From positions 1 through 64,000 of the forward strand of contig NZ_LMKL01000005.1 of the NCBI RefSeq assembly GCF_001421505.1: DNA of 64,000 nucleotides, given 5' to 3'. This document shows positions 52,937-62,282 of this stretch, piece after piece. Below the pieces are notes generated by a model. The model had not been told where the DNA came from and did no database searches. It saw only the letters and a list, made by a program, of their open reading frames with translations. A program made the translations under genes and the position numbers. The stretch's first letter is position 1, and each line of letters opens with the position of its first letter. This stretch comes from Sphingomonas sp. Leaf17. GTDB lineage: Bacteria; Pseudomonadota; Alphaproteobacteria; Sphingomonadales; Sphingomonadaceae.

Positions 52937-53683
52937 CTACATCGCTCCCGCCGCCTCGATGATCGGCACGAACTTCTCGGCCGTCAAACTCGCACCACCA
53001 ATCAGCGCGCCGTCGACATTGTCGATAGCCAGAATGGCCGCCGCGTTCGCGCCCGTCACCGACCCGCCATACAGAATGCGGATGCCCGCCGCCGCGTCGC
53101 CGACCAGCATCCGCAGCTTGGCCCGGGCGATGGCATGGATCGCGCCGATTTCATCGTGCGTCGGGGTACGGCCAGTGCCGATCGCCCAGCGCGGTTCATA
53201 AGCGAGGGTGAACCACGCGCCATCGGCGTTGTCGGGCACCGACTTCTCGATCTGCGCCTGCACCACCCGCTCGGCCCGGCCGGCATCGCGCTCCGCCTCG
53301 GTCTCGCCACAGCACAGGATGACCGACAGACCCTCCTTGTGCGCCGCCGCTGCCTTGCCCCAGGCGTCCTGGCTGGTTTCATGCTGGTCGGACCGGCGTT
53401 CGGAATGTCCGACGATCGTGAACCGTGCGCCCGCTTCGCGCACCATCGCCGCCGACAGGCAACCGGTGTGCGCGCCGGACGCATTCGCGTGCACATCCTC
53501 CGCGCCGATCGCGAGGCCCGGCACCCGCGCCGACGCCGGTTCGATCAGCGTGGCGGGAATGGCCACCGCGACGTCGATCCCCGGGTTGGCCGCCGCCGCC
53601 CGCGCGATGGCATCCAGTTCGTGCAGGGTTGCGCGCGACCCGTTCATCTTCCAGTTGCCCGCAACCAGCTTTCGCCGCGTCAT
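52937..53683 (-). CDS. tpiA: triose-phosphate isomerase
   Basis: A 248-aa TIM-barrel enzyme interconverting dihydroxyacetone phosphate and glyceraldehyde 3-phosphate. GNWKMNG has the catalytic Lys, VGHSERR the His electrophile, and AYEPRWAIGTG the catalytic Glu in the mobile-loop region. The size is normal. ATG 53683 is preferred, with CAGGGG six bases before; ATG 53689 is possible. It lies downstream of ahcY, separated by the hairpin at 53771-53805. Confidence 0.95.
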   Translation of the reverse strand: MTRRKLVAGNWKMNGSRATLHELDAIARAAAANPGIDVAVAIPATLIEPASARVPGLAIGAEDVHANASGAHTGCLSAAMVREAGARFTIVGHSERRSDQHETSQDAWGKAAAAHKEGLSVILCCGETEAERDAGRAERVVQAQIEKSVPDNADGAWFTLAYEPRWAIGTGRTPTHDEIGAIHAIARAKLRMLVGDAAAGIRILYGGSVTGANAAAILAIDNVDGALIGGASLTAEKFVPIIEAAGAM

Positions 53684-53770
53684 CGCCATCCCCTGTTTCG
53701 TTATCATTGATAGTGGGAATAACGCCGCCGCCCCCACGCACAAGCGCCAACGGACGGCTGCCGACATGCG

Positions 53771-53805
53771 AAAGGCCGCCCCCACACCTGGCGGGGACGG
53801 CCTTT
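53771..53805 (-). terminator. terminator hairpin after ahcY
   Basis: On the minus strand AAAGGCCGTCCCC pairs with GGGGGCGGCCTTT around a 9-base loop, with one mismatch. The stem ends in a short T-run. It lies about 28 bp after the ahcY stop and before the tpiA start. Confidence 0.75.
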
Positions 53806-53832
53806 CCACCGGCTACGACGCGGCTGCGTCGA

Positions 53833-55254
53833 TCAGTAGCGGTAGTGATCCGGCTTGAACGGCCCCTCGACCGGCACGCCTATATAACCCGCCTGCTTCG
53901 GCGTCAGCTGCGACAGCTTCACGCCCAGCTTCTCCAGATGCAGCGCCGCGACCTTCTCGTCGAGGTGCTTGGGCAGGACATAGACTTCGTTCTTGTAGTT
54001 CTCGGACCTGGTCCACAACTCGATCTGCGCCAGCGTCTGGTTGGTGAAGCTGGCCGACATCACGAACGACGGATGGCCCGTCGCACAACCAAGGTTCACC
54101 AGGCGGCCCTTGGCAAGGATGATGATCTGCTTGCCGTCCGGGAACTTCACCAGGTCGGTGCCCGGCTTCACTTCGTCCCACTCATAATTGCTGAGCGCGG
54201 CGATCTGGATTTCCGAATCGAAGTGACCGATGTTGCAGACGATCGACATCGGCTTCATCGCCTTCATGTGATCGGCGGTGATGACGTCGGCGTTGCCGGT
54301 CGCGGTGCAGAAGATGTCCGCGCGCTGCACGGCCTCTTCCATCGTCACGACCTCGAAGCCCTCCATCGCCGCCTGCAATGCGCAGATCGGATCGACCTCG
54401 GTCACCATCACGCGCGCACCACCGTTGCGCAGCGACTGGGCCGACCCCTTGCCGACGTCACCGAAACCGGCGACGCAGGCGACCTTGCCGGCGAGCATCA
54501 CGTCGGTCGCGCGACGGATCGCGTCGACCAGCGATTCCTTGCAGCCGTACAGGTTGTCGAACTTCGACTTGGTGACGCTGTCGTTGACGTTGATCGCCGG
54601 GAACGGCAGCTCGCCCTTCTTTGCGATCTCGTACAGGCGGTGAACGCCGGTGGTGGTTTCCTCGGACACGCCCTTCAGGTTCTTGACCGTCTCGGTCAGA
54701 TAGCCCGGATATTTCGCGACGAACGCCTTCAACGCGCGCTGGAACTCGACTTCCTCGTCATTTTCCGGCTCGCCGAACGAATGACCGGCCTCCAGCTTGG
54801 CACCCCACAGCGCGAACATCGTCGCATCGCCGCCATCGTCCAGGATGATGTTGGCGGTGGTGCCATCGGTGTCGGCACCCCAGTTGAAGATGTCGCCGAC
54901 ATAGTCCCAGTAATCGGCCAGGCTCTCGCCCTTGATCGCAAACACCGGCACACCCGTCGCGGCGATCGCGGCGGCGGCGTGATCCTGCGTCGAGAAGATG
55001 TTGCACGTCGCCCAGCGCACCTCAGCCCCAAGCGCGGTCAGCGTCTCGATCAGCACCGCGGTCTGGATCGTCATGTGCAGCGAGCCAGTGATGCGCGCGC
55101 CCTTCAGCGGCTGCGACGCGCCAAACTCCTCGCGCAGGGCCATCAGGCCCGGCATTTCCGTCTCGGCAATGTCGATTTCCTTGCGGCCGAATGCGGCAAG
55201 GCTGATGTCGGCAATGACGTAATCGGTCTTCTCAGGCGCAAGTGCGGTGGCCAT
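53833..55254 (-). CDS. ahcY: adenosylhomocysteinase
   Basis: An NAD-dependent enzyme of the methionine cycle, 473 aa, splitting S-adenosylhomocysteine to adenosine and homocysteine. [20 protein letters not shown] and [14 protein letters not shown] are the substrate domain, [12 protein letters not shown] is typical of the family, [19 protein letters not shown] the NAD loop, and the C-terminal PDHYRY tail reaches the neighbouring subunit. The length is that of the bacterial/plant form with an insertion. AGGAG precedes ATG 55254. A perfect 22-bp palindrome lies 113 bases upstream and may be an operator for a methionine-cycle repressor. The 138-bp leader follows the yqgE gene. Confidence 0.96.
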   Translation of the reverse strand: MATALAPEKTDYVIADISLAAFGRKEIDIAETEMPGLMALREEFGASQPLKGARITGSLHMTIQTAVLIETLTALGAEVRWATCNIFSTQDHAAAAIAATGVPVFAIKGESLADYWDYVGDIFNWGADTDGTTANIILDDGGDATMFALWGAKLEAGHSFGEPENDEEVEFQRALKAFVAKYPGYLTETVKNLKGVSEETTTGVHRLYEIAKKGELPFPAINVNDSVTKSKFDNLYGCKESLVDAIRRATDVMLAGKVACVAGFGDVGKGSAQSLRNGGARVMVTEVDPICALQAAMEGFEVVTMEEAVQRADIFCTATGNADVITADHMKAMKPMSIVCNIGHFDSEIQIAALSNYEWDEVKPGTDLVKFPDGKQIIILAKGRLVNLGCATGHPSFVMSASFTNQTLAQIELWTRSENYKNEVYVLPKHLDEKVAALHLEKLGVKLSQLTPKQAGYIGVPVEGPFKPDHYRY

Positions 55255-55366
55255 GAGGTATCTCCTGAAGCGCAGCCCTAAGGCGGGGTCGGCGGGCCGT
55301 GTGCCCGTGCCGGATGATCCATGCCTTACCGGTTCGGCGCGCGCGGATCAAACGGAAAGCAGTCGT

Positions 55367-55388
55367 GATATAAAGATATCTTTATATC
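55367..55388. promoter_or_regulatory. perfect 22-bp palindrome in the ahcY leader
   Basis: GATATAAAGAT (55367-55377) is followed at once by its exact reverse complement ATCTTTATATC (55378-55388), in an AT-rich island just after the yqgE stop. The symmetry, length and placement fit an operator for a dimeric ArsR-type regulator such as the SahR/SamR proteins of methionine-cycle genes. No such regulator gene adjoins. Confidence 0.7.
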
Positions 55389-55392
55389 TGCA

Positions 55393-55953
55393 TCAGGCCG
55401 TGCCCGTGTCCGCCACCAGCAGGCGCGGATCGACGCCGGCGGACGCAAGCCCGGCCGACCAGCGACGTGGTGCCTCGGTCGCGAACAGCATGTCCGTCGT
55501 CCCGGTGACGTTCAGCCAGCCGGGGCCAGCCAGTTCCTGCTCCAGCTGTCCGGCGGACCAGCCGGCATAGCCAAGCGCCACCACCCATTGCCCCGGACCG
55601 CGCCCGTCGGCGATCGCCCGCAGCACGTCGAGCGTGCCGGACAAGGCCCAGCGACCAGCGACATCGGTGGTGTCCTGCCCGGCCCAGTCGCGCGAATGGA
55701 TCACGAACCCGCGCCGCGTCGACACAGGCCCGCCGGCATGAACCGGTGCGTTGGGCGCGGTGCCACGCGGAATCTCGAACTGGTCGAGCAGGTCGTGGAA
55801 CGACAGCCCCTCCACCACCGCGCCGATACCGATGCCGATCGCGCCGTCCGCGTCATGCGCGCACATCGCGATGACGGCATGGTCGAAGCGGGGGTCGCCG
55901 ATGCCGGGCATCGCCATCAGGAACTGGCCGGTGAGGAATTGGGTCTGGATCAT
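55393..55953 (-). CDS. YqgE/AlgH family protein
   Basis: A 186-aa protein of the DUF179 (YqgE/AlgH) family. FLTGQFLMAMPGIGDPRFDHAV is the family start, with IGDPRFDHAVI the conserved block; VALGYAGWSAGQLEQEL is the other hallmark. Function is not agreed; some members are linked to exopolysaccharide control. ATG 55953 is the natural start; the open frame further to 56109 is not used. It lies upstream of ahcY and diverges from the peroxiredoxin. Confidence 0.87.
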   Translation of the reverse strand: MIQTQFLTGQFLMAMPGIGDPRFDHAVIAMCAHDADGAIGIGIGAVVEGLSFHDLLDQFEIPRGTAPNAPVHAGGPVSTRRGFVIHSRDWAGQDTTDVAGRWALSGTLDVLRAIADGRGPGQWVVALGYAGWSAGQLEQELAGPGWLNVTGTTDMLFATEAPRRWSAGLASAGVDPRLLVADTGTA

Positions 55954-56114
55954 CACGCGCAGGCATACCCTGTCGCCGTGCCGGTGCCACGCCCCAAATC
56001 GACGGGCCAAATCGGCGGGCCACATCGACGGGTTGAAAAACCGGGCGGTGCGACCGACCTTTACGCCAGCCCCGTGCACCGCCGCGCGGCGACCACAGCA
56101 AAGGACCATAGTTC

Positions 56115-56594
56115 ATGACGATCCGTGTCGGTGACCGCCTTCCCCCAGTCACGCTGGTCAAGGCCACGAGCGACGGCCCAGAGCAGGTCGAATCGACCAG
56201 CTTCTTCGATGGCCGCAAGGTTGCGCTGTTCGCGGTCCCCGGTGCCTTTACCCCGACCTGTTCCGCCCGCCACCTGCCCGGCTATATCGAGCAGGCCGAG
56301 GCGTTGAAAGCCAAGGGTGTCGACGAAATCGCCTGCACCTCGGTCAACGACGCCTTCGTCATGGGCGCTTGGAGCAAGGCGAACGAGGCCGCCGGCATCA
56401 CCATGCTGGCCGATGGCAATGGCGAGTTCGCGCGCAGCGTCGGCCTGACGATGGACGGGTCGAAGTTCGGCATGGGCGAGCGTAGCCAGCGTTACTCGAT
56501 GATCGTCGACAACGGTGTCGTCACCCAATTGAATGTCGAGGAACCCGGTGCGTTCGAGGTCAGTTCGGCCGAACATCTGGTCGACACGCTCTGA
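56115..56594 (+). CDS. peroxiredoxin, Prx5-type
   Basis: A 159-aa thiol peroxidase reducing hydroperoxides. VPGAFTPTCSARHL places the peroxidatic Cys49; a second Cys is in IACTSVNDAF (Cys74). The Prx5-type GMGERSQRYSMIVDNG segment completes the site. No glutaredoxin domain is fused, so the reductant is not known. ATG 56115 begins with no overlap. It is divergent from yqgE. Confidence 0.92.
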   Translation: MTIRVGDRLPPVTLVKATSDGPEQVESTSFFDGRKVALFAVPGAFTPTCSARHLPGYIEQAEALKAKGVDEIACTSVNDAFVMGAWSKANEAAGITMLADGNGEFARSVGLTMDGSKFGMGERSQRYSMIVDNGVVTQLNVEEPGAFEVSSAEHLVDTL

Positions 56595-56722
56595 AATCGC
56601 ACCCCGGCGGGGGCACAGGGCGGGTTGTCGACATGGCCGATCGGTTCGCAGGCGGAACAGGTTGTTCCGCGCTGCGTTGAGCGCATGAACCCGCAAGGGC
56701 CAACCATGGAGGAGTGCGTACC

Positions 56723-57133
56723 ATGACCGACACCGGCATCGACAACCTGATCGACAAGAGCCTCGCTGACAAGGCGAAGGACGCAGCAGCAACGGCCCAG
56801 GAACGCGTCGTATCGGCCGCCGGCACTGCGTCGGACAAGGTTGCAGCGGCTGCGTCGACCGCGTCGGAAAAGGTGTCGGCTGCGGCATCTACCGCCTCGG
56901 AAAAGGTTGCCTCGGCCACCAACGCGACGATCGAAGCGGCGAAGGAGCACCCGCTTGCCGCAGCCGCCATCGCCGGCGGCGTTGTCGCTGCCGTGGCGGG
57001 TGCCGCATATGGCGTCTCCAAGCTTCTGGAGGCCGACGCCAAGCCCAAGCCGGCACCGAAGCCGCGCCCGGCTCCGCGCGTGAAGGCGACAGCACCCAAG
57101 GCTCCCCCGGTCAAGGCCGTGCCGAAGAAGTAA
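56723..57133 (+). CDS. Ala/Lys/Pro-rich single-TM protein with 11-residue repeats
   Basis: A 136-aa protein. The middle carries four 11-residue units, SAAGTASDKVA, AAASTASEKVS, AAASTASEKVA, SATNATIEAAK, an amphipathic alternation like LEA-type or apolipoprotein-type helices. Then comes one hydrophobic helix (LAAAAIAGGVVAAVAGAAYG), and a tail PKPAPKPRPAPRVKATAPK rich in Pro/Lys, like histone H1 tails. GGAGG lies nine bases before ATG 56723; an in-frame GTG at 56714 is less likely. The layout resembles the DUF883/ElaB-like ribosome- or membrane-bound proteins, though I cannot name a family. A second such gene lies at 58.9 kb. Confidence 0.7.
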   Translation: MTDTGIDNLIDKSLADKAKDAAATAQERVVSAAGTASDKVAAAASTASEKVSAAASTASEKVASATNATIEAAKEHPLAAAAIAGGVVAAVAGAAYGVSKLLEADAKPKPAPKPRPAPRVKATAPKAPPVKAVPKK

Positions 57134-57159
57134 CCGGACCAGTCCGGCGACAGGACAGG

Positions 57160-57195
57160 GCGCGCAATCCAAACGGGTTGCGCGCGCTTTTTCTT
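57160..57195 (+). terminator. rho-independent terminator
   Basis: GCGCGCAA (57160-57167) and TTGCGCGC (57178-57185) form an 8-bp GC-rich stem with a 10-base loop, followed by GCTTTTTCTT. It lies 27 bp after the stop of the repeat-bearing gene. Confidence 0.9.
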
Positions 57196-57351
57196 ATGGC
57201 GTTGCACAGTTTGCGCCATCGGCGATCCGACGACGGCGGGTGTCGAGCCAACAGCGCCGCCGGATCATGTCCGGCAGACCGCGCGTCGCGACCGCGCGGG
57301 GGACGGCCTACTGCTCTTGCAACGCTTCGCCGCCGCTCCTAACCCTGTCCG

Positions 57352-58788
57352 ATGACACATGCCGCCGATATCGTCGCCGACCTCGATCGCCTCTACACCG
57401 CGTCGGTTGATCGCCTCAAATCCGCCCTGACCGCCTATCTGGCCGACGGCACCCGTCCCTCGCCCGCCGCGCGCAGCGACGGTTCGTTCGCCTACCCCGA
57501 AATCCGCCTGCGCTTCGCCGGCGACACCGACCGGCCAGCCCCGCTGCGCTCGTTCGGTCGGCTCGTCACCCCCGGCGATTACCGGATCAGCGTCACCAAG
57601 CCCGCGCTGTTCGCCGATTATCTGGTCGAACAGTTGACCCTGTTGATCGAGGATTACGACGTCACCGTCGAGGCAGTGGCCGGACGGCAGGAAATCCCGT
57701 TCCCCTATGTGCTCGATCCCGGCCACGCGCTGAGCCTGGACGAAGTGTCGGCATCCGAACTGGCGCGTCATTTCCCGGCGACCGAACTGGCGCATATCGG
57801 CGATGAAATTGCCGACGGCCTGTGGATCCCGCACGACGACATCCGCCCGCTCGCACTGTTCGACGGCCTGCGCACCGATTTCAGCCTCGCCCGCCTGCGC
57901 CATTACATGGGCACGCCGGCCGAGCATGCGCAGCGGTTCGTGCTGTTCACCAACTATCACCGCTATGTCGACGAATTCGTCCGCTGGGCCGGGTCGCAGC
58001 TTGGAGAAGGCAGCCGGTTCACGACCCTGTCGGGGGCTGGCGGCATCACGATCACGTCGGGCGACGATATCGACAAGATCATTTCGGACAGCGCGTGGCG
58101 GCGACACCAGATGCCGGCCTATCACCTGATGGCCGACGACCGCACCGGCATCACCCTCATCAACATCGGCGTCGGCCCGTCCAATGCCAAGACGATCTGC
58201 GACCACCTCGCGGTCCTGCGGCCCGAGGCGTGGCTGATGATCGGCCATTGCGGCGGGCTGCGCCCCAGTCAGCGGATCGGCGACTATGTGCTGGCCCACG
58301 CCTATCTGCGCGACGATCACGTCCTGGACGACGTCCTGCCGCCCGAAATCCCGGTACCCGCGATCGCCGAGGTTCAGGTGGCGCTGGCCCGCGCGGCCGA
58401 AACCGTGTCGGGTCAGTCCGGCGAGGAACTGAAGCGCCGCCTGCGCACGGGCACGATCGTGACCACCGACGACCGCAACTGGGAATTGCGCTACTCCAAA
58501 TCGGCGTTGCGCTTCTCACTGTCGCGCGCGGTCGGGATCGACATGGAATCGGCGACGATCGCCGCGCAGGGCTACCGCTTCCGCGTCCCCTATGGCACGT
58601 TGCTCTGCGTCTCGGACAAGCCGCTCCACGGCGAACTGAAGCTGCCGGGTCAGGCCAACCGGTTCTACGAACGCGCGATCAGCGAACATCTTCGTATCGG
58701 CATCGAAACCTGCGAACAGTTGCGCAAAGAGGGACCGAAACTCCACAGTCGCAAGCTGCGCGCCTTTGACGAGCCGCCGTTCCGCTGA
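57352..58788 (+). CDS. amn: AMP nucleosidase
   Basis: A 478-aa enzyme splitting AMP to adenine and ribose 5-phosphate. The N-terminal regulatory domain (about 1-190) starts at THAADIVADLDRLY; the catalytic phosphorylase-like domain follows, with GVGPSNAKTICDHLAVLRP, MIGHCGGLRPSQRIGDYVLA and DMESATIAAQGYRFRVPYGT. The size matches the bacterial enzyme. It is monocistronic between two repeat-rich membrane genes, and GC-rich upstream space of about 150 bp holds no visible operator. Confidence 0.94.
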   Translation: MTHAADIVADLDRLYTASVDRLKSALTAYLADGTRPSPAARSDGSFAYPEIRLRFAGDTDRPAPLRSFGRLVTPGDYRISVTKPALFADYLVEQLTLLIEDYDVTVEAVAGRQEIPFPYVLDPGHALSLDEVSASELARHFPATELAHIGDEIADGLWIPHDDIRPLALFDGLRTDFSLARLRHYMGTPAEHAQRFVLFTNYHRYVDEFVRWAGSQLGEGSRFTTLSGAGGITITSGDDIDKIISDSAWRRHQMPAYHLMADDRTGITLINIGVGPSNAKTICDHLAVLRPEAWLMIGHCGGLRPSQRIGDYVLAHAYLRDDHVLDDVLPPEIPVPAIAEVQVALARAAETVSGQSGEELKRRLRTGTIVTTDDRNWELRYSKSALRFSLSRAVGIDMESATIAAQGYRFRVPYGTLLCVSDKPLHGELKLPGQANRFYERAISEHLRIGIETCEQLRKEGPKLHSRKLRAFDEPPFR

Positions 58789-58862
58789 TCCGGGACATCG
58801 GCCGTTGCTGGTAGGGTATCGAAACCATCACGACGTCACCACGACACCACAGGGAGCAGATC

Positions 58863-59414
58863 ATGGCTACCACGCCGCGCAAGCCCGCCAAACCGCGCTC
58901 GACCACGCCCCCGACGCGGCGCGCTCGGCCGCCCAAGCCGTCGGCCCCCGCGCCCATCGACGTCGCGCAGCCTGACCCGACCGAATCTCCCGACGACGCG
59001 AGCGTATCGTCGGCCACCACGTCGGCCGGGTCGCCCCGCAAGTCGCGCACACCATCGCCGGCCGGCACGGAAGCCTCGCCAGCGGCAACTGCGGCAAAAC
59101 CCAAGCCCGCACCCAAACCGCGCTCCACGAAGCGGGCAACTCCCCGCCCCCGCCCAAAGACTGCGGCCACGCTCGCCGAACCAGCGACCACCGGCAAGAC
59201 CAGCGATGGTCCGGCCGGCAAATGGGGTGTGGCCGCCATCGCCGGCGGCATCGTCGCGGTCGGTGCAGCCGCGGCCCTGCTGACCCTGCGGTCCAGCACG
59301 CCAAAGCGGCGTGCGGAAACCCCGGAATCCGGCGGCGCGCATGAGGCCGATGGTACGGATTCATCGGCATCCTTCGCCGCCGACATCGCCGACGAAGGCA
59401 CTGTCCCCAATTAA
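58863..59414 (+). CDS. Pro/Ala/Lys-rich protein with single TM, histone H1-like N-terminal part
   Basis: A 183-aa protein. The first 120 residues are Pro/Ala/Ser/Thr/Lys/Arg-rich, basic and disordered (TPRKPAKPRSTTPPTRRARP, KPKPAPKPRSTKRATPRPRP). A hydrophobic segment VAAIAGGIVAVGAAAALLTL (about 122-141) follows, then an acidic tail. The basic part resembles histone H1-like proteins and the membrane helix resembles that of the 56.7-kb gene, although order differs. No family recognised. ATG 58863 follows GGAGCAGATC. It ends at a perfect terminator stem shared with the convergent DUF1467 gene. Confidence 0.65.
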   Translation: MATTPRKPAKPRSTTPPTRRARPPKPSAPAPIDVAQPDPTESPDDASVSSATTSAGSPRKSRTPSPAGTEASPAATAAKPKPAPKPRSTKRATPRPRPKTAATLAEPATTGKTSDGPAGKWGVAAIAGGIVAVGAAAALLTLRSSTPKRRAETPESGGAHEADGTDSSASFAADIADEGTVPN

Positions 59415-59449
59415 GCCGGATCATCCGACGACCGACGAACGCAGCAAGA

Positions 59450-59477
59450 ACGGCGGCTGACCCCGGTCAGCCGCCGT
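59450..59477. terminator. bidirectional hairpin terminator
   Basis: ACGGCGGCTGAC (59450-59461) and GTCAGCCGCCGT (59466-59477) make a perfect 12-bp stem with the loop CCCG, between the stops of two convergent genes. No clear T-run follows. Confidence 0.8.
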
Positions 59478-59481
59478 CTGC

Positions 59482-59769
59482 TCACCGCGTCACCATGTTC
59501 CCACGCCCGAACAGGTCGACCATGTTCGGCGTAATCCAGCCATAGGCGTAGTTGAGCTGAAACAGCGTGAACAGGATCGTCGCGACGACCGTCACGCGCA
59601 GCGCCAGCCGACCAAGATGGAACTCATGCGGCGCGCTTTCCGCTTGGCCCGGCACCACCGCCCCGCCGGCCTCCCGCGTGGTCTTCACGCCGAACGGCAG
59701 GACGAGAAATACGGTGAACGCCCAGAACAGGATGTAGATCGCCAGCGCCGAGGTCCACCGCATCGCCAT
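59482..59769 (-). CDS. DUF1467 family membrane protein
   Basis: A 95-aa inner-membrane protein with two helices, SALAIYILFWAFTVFLVLPFG and RVTVVATILFTLFQLNYAYG, and a loop AGGAVVPGQAESAPHEFHL. This DUF1467 family is found in alphaproteobacteria, often beside rnj. ATG 59769 is 5 bp after the rnj stop; ATG 59763 is a second choice. Its function is unknown. Confidence 0.85.
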   Translation of the reverse strand: MAMRWTSALAIYILFWAFTVFLVLPFGVKTTREAGGAVVPGQAESAPHEFHLGRLALRVTVVATILFTLFQLNYAYGWITPNMVDLFGRGNMVTR

Positions 59770-59773
59770 GATG

Positions 59774-61408
59774 TCAGCCCGCGATCAGCAGGACGTCGAC
59801 GATCGGCTTCTTGCCGGTCCACCGTGTGGCCACACGCCGCACCGACAGACGGATCTGTTCGCGCAGCTTGTCCTGGTCCCTGGCCCCGCCGCGCATCGTA
59901 TCAGCCGCCGCATCGACCGCGTCGGCGATGAACGCATCACGATCCTCCTCGACCGGTACGCCCTGCACCCGCACCTGCGGCCGCCCGACCATGCGGCCGT
60001 CCTTCACGGCCACGGCGACCGAAATGAGACCGTGCAGCGATAGGCGACGACGTTCGTTGATCGTCGTGCCCTCCGCCGGCAGGATCACGTCGCCGTCCAG
60101 CACGAGCCGGCCAACCTGCGCCTTGCCGACCTTCTTGGCCGCACCCGGCAGCAGGCGGACGATGTCGCCATCGCTCTGCACCAGCACCTGCGGCACGCCT
60201 TCGGACAATCCGAACTTGGCATGCTCCATCATGTGGCGCATTTCGCCGTGGACGGGGATCAGCACCTGCGGGCGGATGAACTTGTACATCTGTGCCAGTT
60301 CGGGCCGCGCCGGGTGGCCCGACACATGGACATGCGCCTGACGCTCGGTCACCATCTCGATGCCACGCCCAGCCAGCAGATTCTGGATCCGGCCGATCGC
60401 CACCTCGTTGCCCGGAATCTGCCGCGCCGAGAAGATCACCGTATCGCCGGAGTCGAGCGAGATCGTGTGCGATCCGTTGGCGACCCGCGCCAGCGCCGCG
60501 CGCTCTTCGCCCTGACCGCCGGTCGCGACGATCAGCACCCGGTCACGCGGCAGCCGCATCGCCGTGTCCGGATCGATCGTCTCCGGAAAATCCTTCAGAT
60601 AACCGCAGGCTCGCGCAACCTTCAGGATCCGGTCAAGCGAACGCCCGGTGACGCACAACTTGCGTCCGGTTTCGCGGGCGACCTCGCCCAGCGTCGACAA
60701 TCGCGCCGCGTTGGAGGCGAAACTCGTGACCATGACGCGACCACGCGCCTTGGCGACCGTCTCGGCCAGACCGCGACGCACGCTGCTCTCCGACCCCGAC
60801 GCCTCCATCGTCATGGCGTTGGTCGAATCGCAGACCAGAATGTCGACACCGGCATCGCCGATCGCCATCAGTTCGTCCGGAGTAGCCGGCTTGCCGATGA
60901 CGGGGTTGGCATCCAGCTTCCAGTCGCCGGTGTGGAACACCTTGCCCAGCGGCGTATCAATCAGCAACGCGCTGGATTCAGGGATGGAATGCGCCATCGG
61001 CACGAAGCGGAAGCCGAACGGCCCGACCTCGAACCGCTTGTCCTGTTCGATCACACGCACCTTGACGCGGTTGGCGATGCCCTCCTCTTCCAGCTTGCCG
61101 CGGATCAGCCCGGCGGTGAACTGCGTCGCATAGAGCGGCACACCCAGATCCTCGGCCAGATACGGCAGCGCCCCGATGTGATCCTCATGCCCGTGGGTCA
61201 GCACGATCCCGACCAGATCGTCCAGGCGCTCCTCGATGAAGGCCAGGTCGGGCAGGATGATGTCGACGCCGGGGTATTGAGGATCGGCAAAGGTGATGCC
61301 GCAATCGACCATCACCCACTTGCCATTATAGCCATACAGGTTGACGTTCATGCCGATCTCGCCGGAGCCGCCAAGGGCGCAGAAGAGAAGTTCGTTCTTC
61401 GGTGTCAT
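59774..61408 (-). CDS. rnj: ribonuclease J
   Basis: A 544-aa endo/5'-exoribonuclease of the metallo-beta-lactamase family. LTHGHEDHIGALPYL is the HxHxDH zinc motif; FRFVPMAHSIPESSALL and FHTGDWKLD hold the next ligands; CDSTNAMTMEASGSE and HVSGHPARPELAQMYKFI belong to the beta-CASP domain; the C-terminal domain follows. RNase J replaces RNase E-type 5' processing in many alphaproteobacteria. The gene is the middle of a run nuoN-birA-coaX-rnj-DUF1467. Start ATG 61408 has a normal N terminus. Confidence 0.95.
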   Translation of the reverse strand: MTPKNELLFCALGGSGEIGMNVNLYGYNGKWVMVDCGITFADPQYPGVDIILPDLAFIEERLDDLVGIVLTHGHEDHIGALPYLAEDLGVPLYATQFTAGLIRGKLEEEGIANRVKVRVIEQDKRFEVGPFGFRFVPMAHSIPESSALLIDTPLGKVFHTGDWKLDANPVIGKPATPDELMAIGDAGVDILVCDSTNAMTMEASGSESSVRRGLAETVAKARGRVMVTSFASNAARLSTLGEVARETGRKLCVTGRSLDRILKVARACGYLKDFPETIDPDTAMRLPRDRVLIVATGGQGEERAALARVANGSHTISLDSGDTVIFSARQIPGNEVAIGRIQNLLAGRGIEMVTERQAHVHVSGHPARPELAQMYKFIRPQVLIPVHGEMRHMMEHAKFGLSEGVPQVLVQSDGDIVRLLPGAAKKVGKAQVGRLVLDGDVILPAEGTTINERRRLSLHGLISVAVAVKDGRMVGRPQVRVQGVPVEEDRDAFIADAVDAAADTMRGGARDQDKLREQIRLSVRRVATRWTGKKPIVDVLLIAG

Positions 61409-61505
61409 TCGTTACTTTCAAAGGGTCAGGAGGATTGTCGGCACCAAGCCGACCTGAATGAGGATATGCGCCCGCCGGCCGTTGATCGGCGCGAGCGCGT
61501 GAGGG

Positions 61506-62282
61506 TTACATATGGGCGCGTTCCCACATCATCGCCAGCCCCTGTATCGTCAGGTCCGGCTCGATATGGTCGAATACCGTGGTGTGCTGCTCGAACAGCG
61601 TCGCCAGACCGCCGGTCGCGATCACCGTCACCGGCCGCCCCACCTCGGTTTTCATCCGCGCGACCAGCCCCTCGATCATCGCGATATAGCCCCAGTAGAT
61701 GCCGATATGCATCTGGTCGACGGTATTGCGCCCAATGACGCTGGTCGATGCCGGGGCCTCGATCGCGATTCGCGGGAGTTTGGCCGCCGCCGTTACCAGC
61801 GCGTCGAGCGACAGATTGATCCCCGGCGCGATGATCCCGCCCTTGTACGCGCCGCGATAATCGCTCAGGTCGAACGTCGTCGCCGTCCCGAAGTCGATGA
61901 CGATCAGATCGCCGGGGTACAGCGCATGCGCCGCAATGGTGTTGACCGCGCGGTCCGCGCCCAGCGACGCCGGCTCGTCGACGTCGATCGCCATGCCCCA
62001 GTCGACCGGCGGCTTGCCGGCGATCAGCGCCGGACCACCGAAATACTTCTCCGCCAGCACCTGAAGGTTGTGAAGGGCGCGTGGTACAACCGTCGCGACG
62101 ATCACGCCGGTCACGACATGCCGGTCATAACCCGCCAGGTGGAGCAACTGGCTGAGCCACACCGCATATTCGTCGGCGGTCCGGCGGGGGTCGGTGGCGA
62201 TGCGCCAGCGTGCCTTGATGGCCCGCCCCTCGACCAGCGCGAACACGACATTGGTATTGCCGGCATCAATCGCGAGCAGCAT
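61506..62282 (-). CDS. coaX: type III pantothenate kinase
   Basis: A 258-aa enzyme for the first step of coenzyme A synthesis. [15 protein letters not shown] is the ATP loop with the catalytic Asp; [13 protein letters not shown] and [12 protein letters not shown] are conserved; [15 protein letters not shown] carries the pantothenate site. This type needs a monovalent cation and is not inhibited by CoA. ATG 62282 is the normal start, 11 bp after birA. Neighbouring CoA- and biotin-related genes are grouped in many alphaproteobacteria. Confidence 0.94.
   Translation of the reverse strand: MLLAIDAGNTNVVFALVEGRAIKARWRIATDPRRTADEYAVWLSQLLHLAGYDRHVVTGVIVATVVPRALHNLQVLAEKYFGGPALIAGKPPVDWGMAIDVDEPASLGADRAVNTIAAHALYPGDLIVIDFGTATTFDLSDYRGAYKGGIIAPGINLSLDALVTAAAKLPRIAIEAPASTSVIGRNTVDQMHIGIYWGYIAMIEGLVARMKTEVGRPVTVIATGGLATLFEQHTTVFDHIEPDLTIQGLAMMWERAHM

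Noticed and set aside
55255-55392. SAH or SAM riboswitch before ahcY
   Set aside because: The leader has no recognisable riboswitch core; its only strong element is the 22-bp palindrome, better explained as a protein operator.
60221-61738. Long plus-strand open frame opposite rnj
   Set aside because: No start site or domain; rnj motifs on the other strand are intact.
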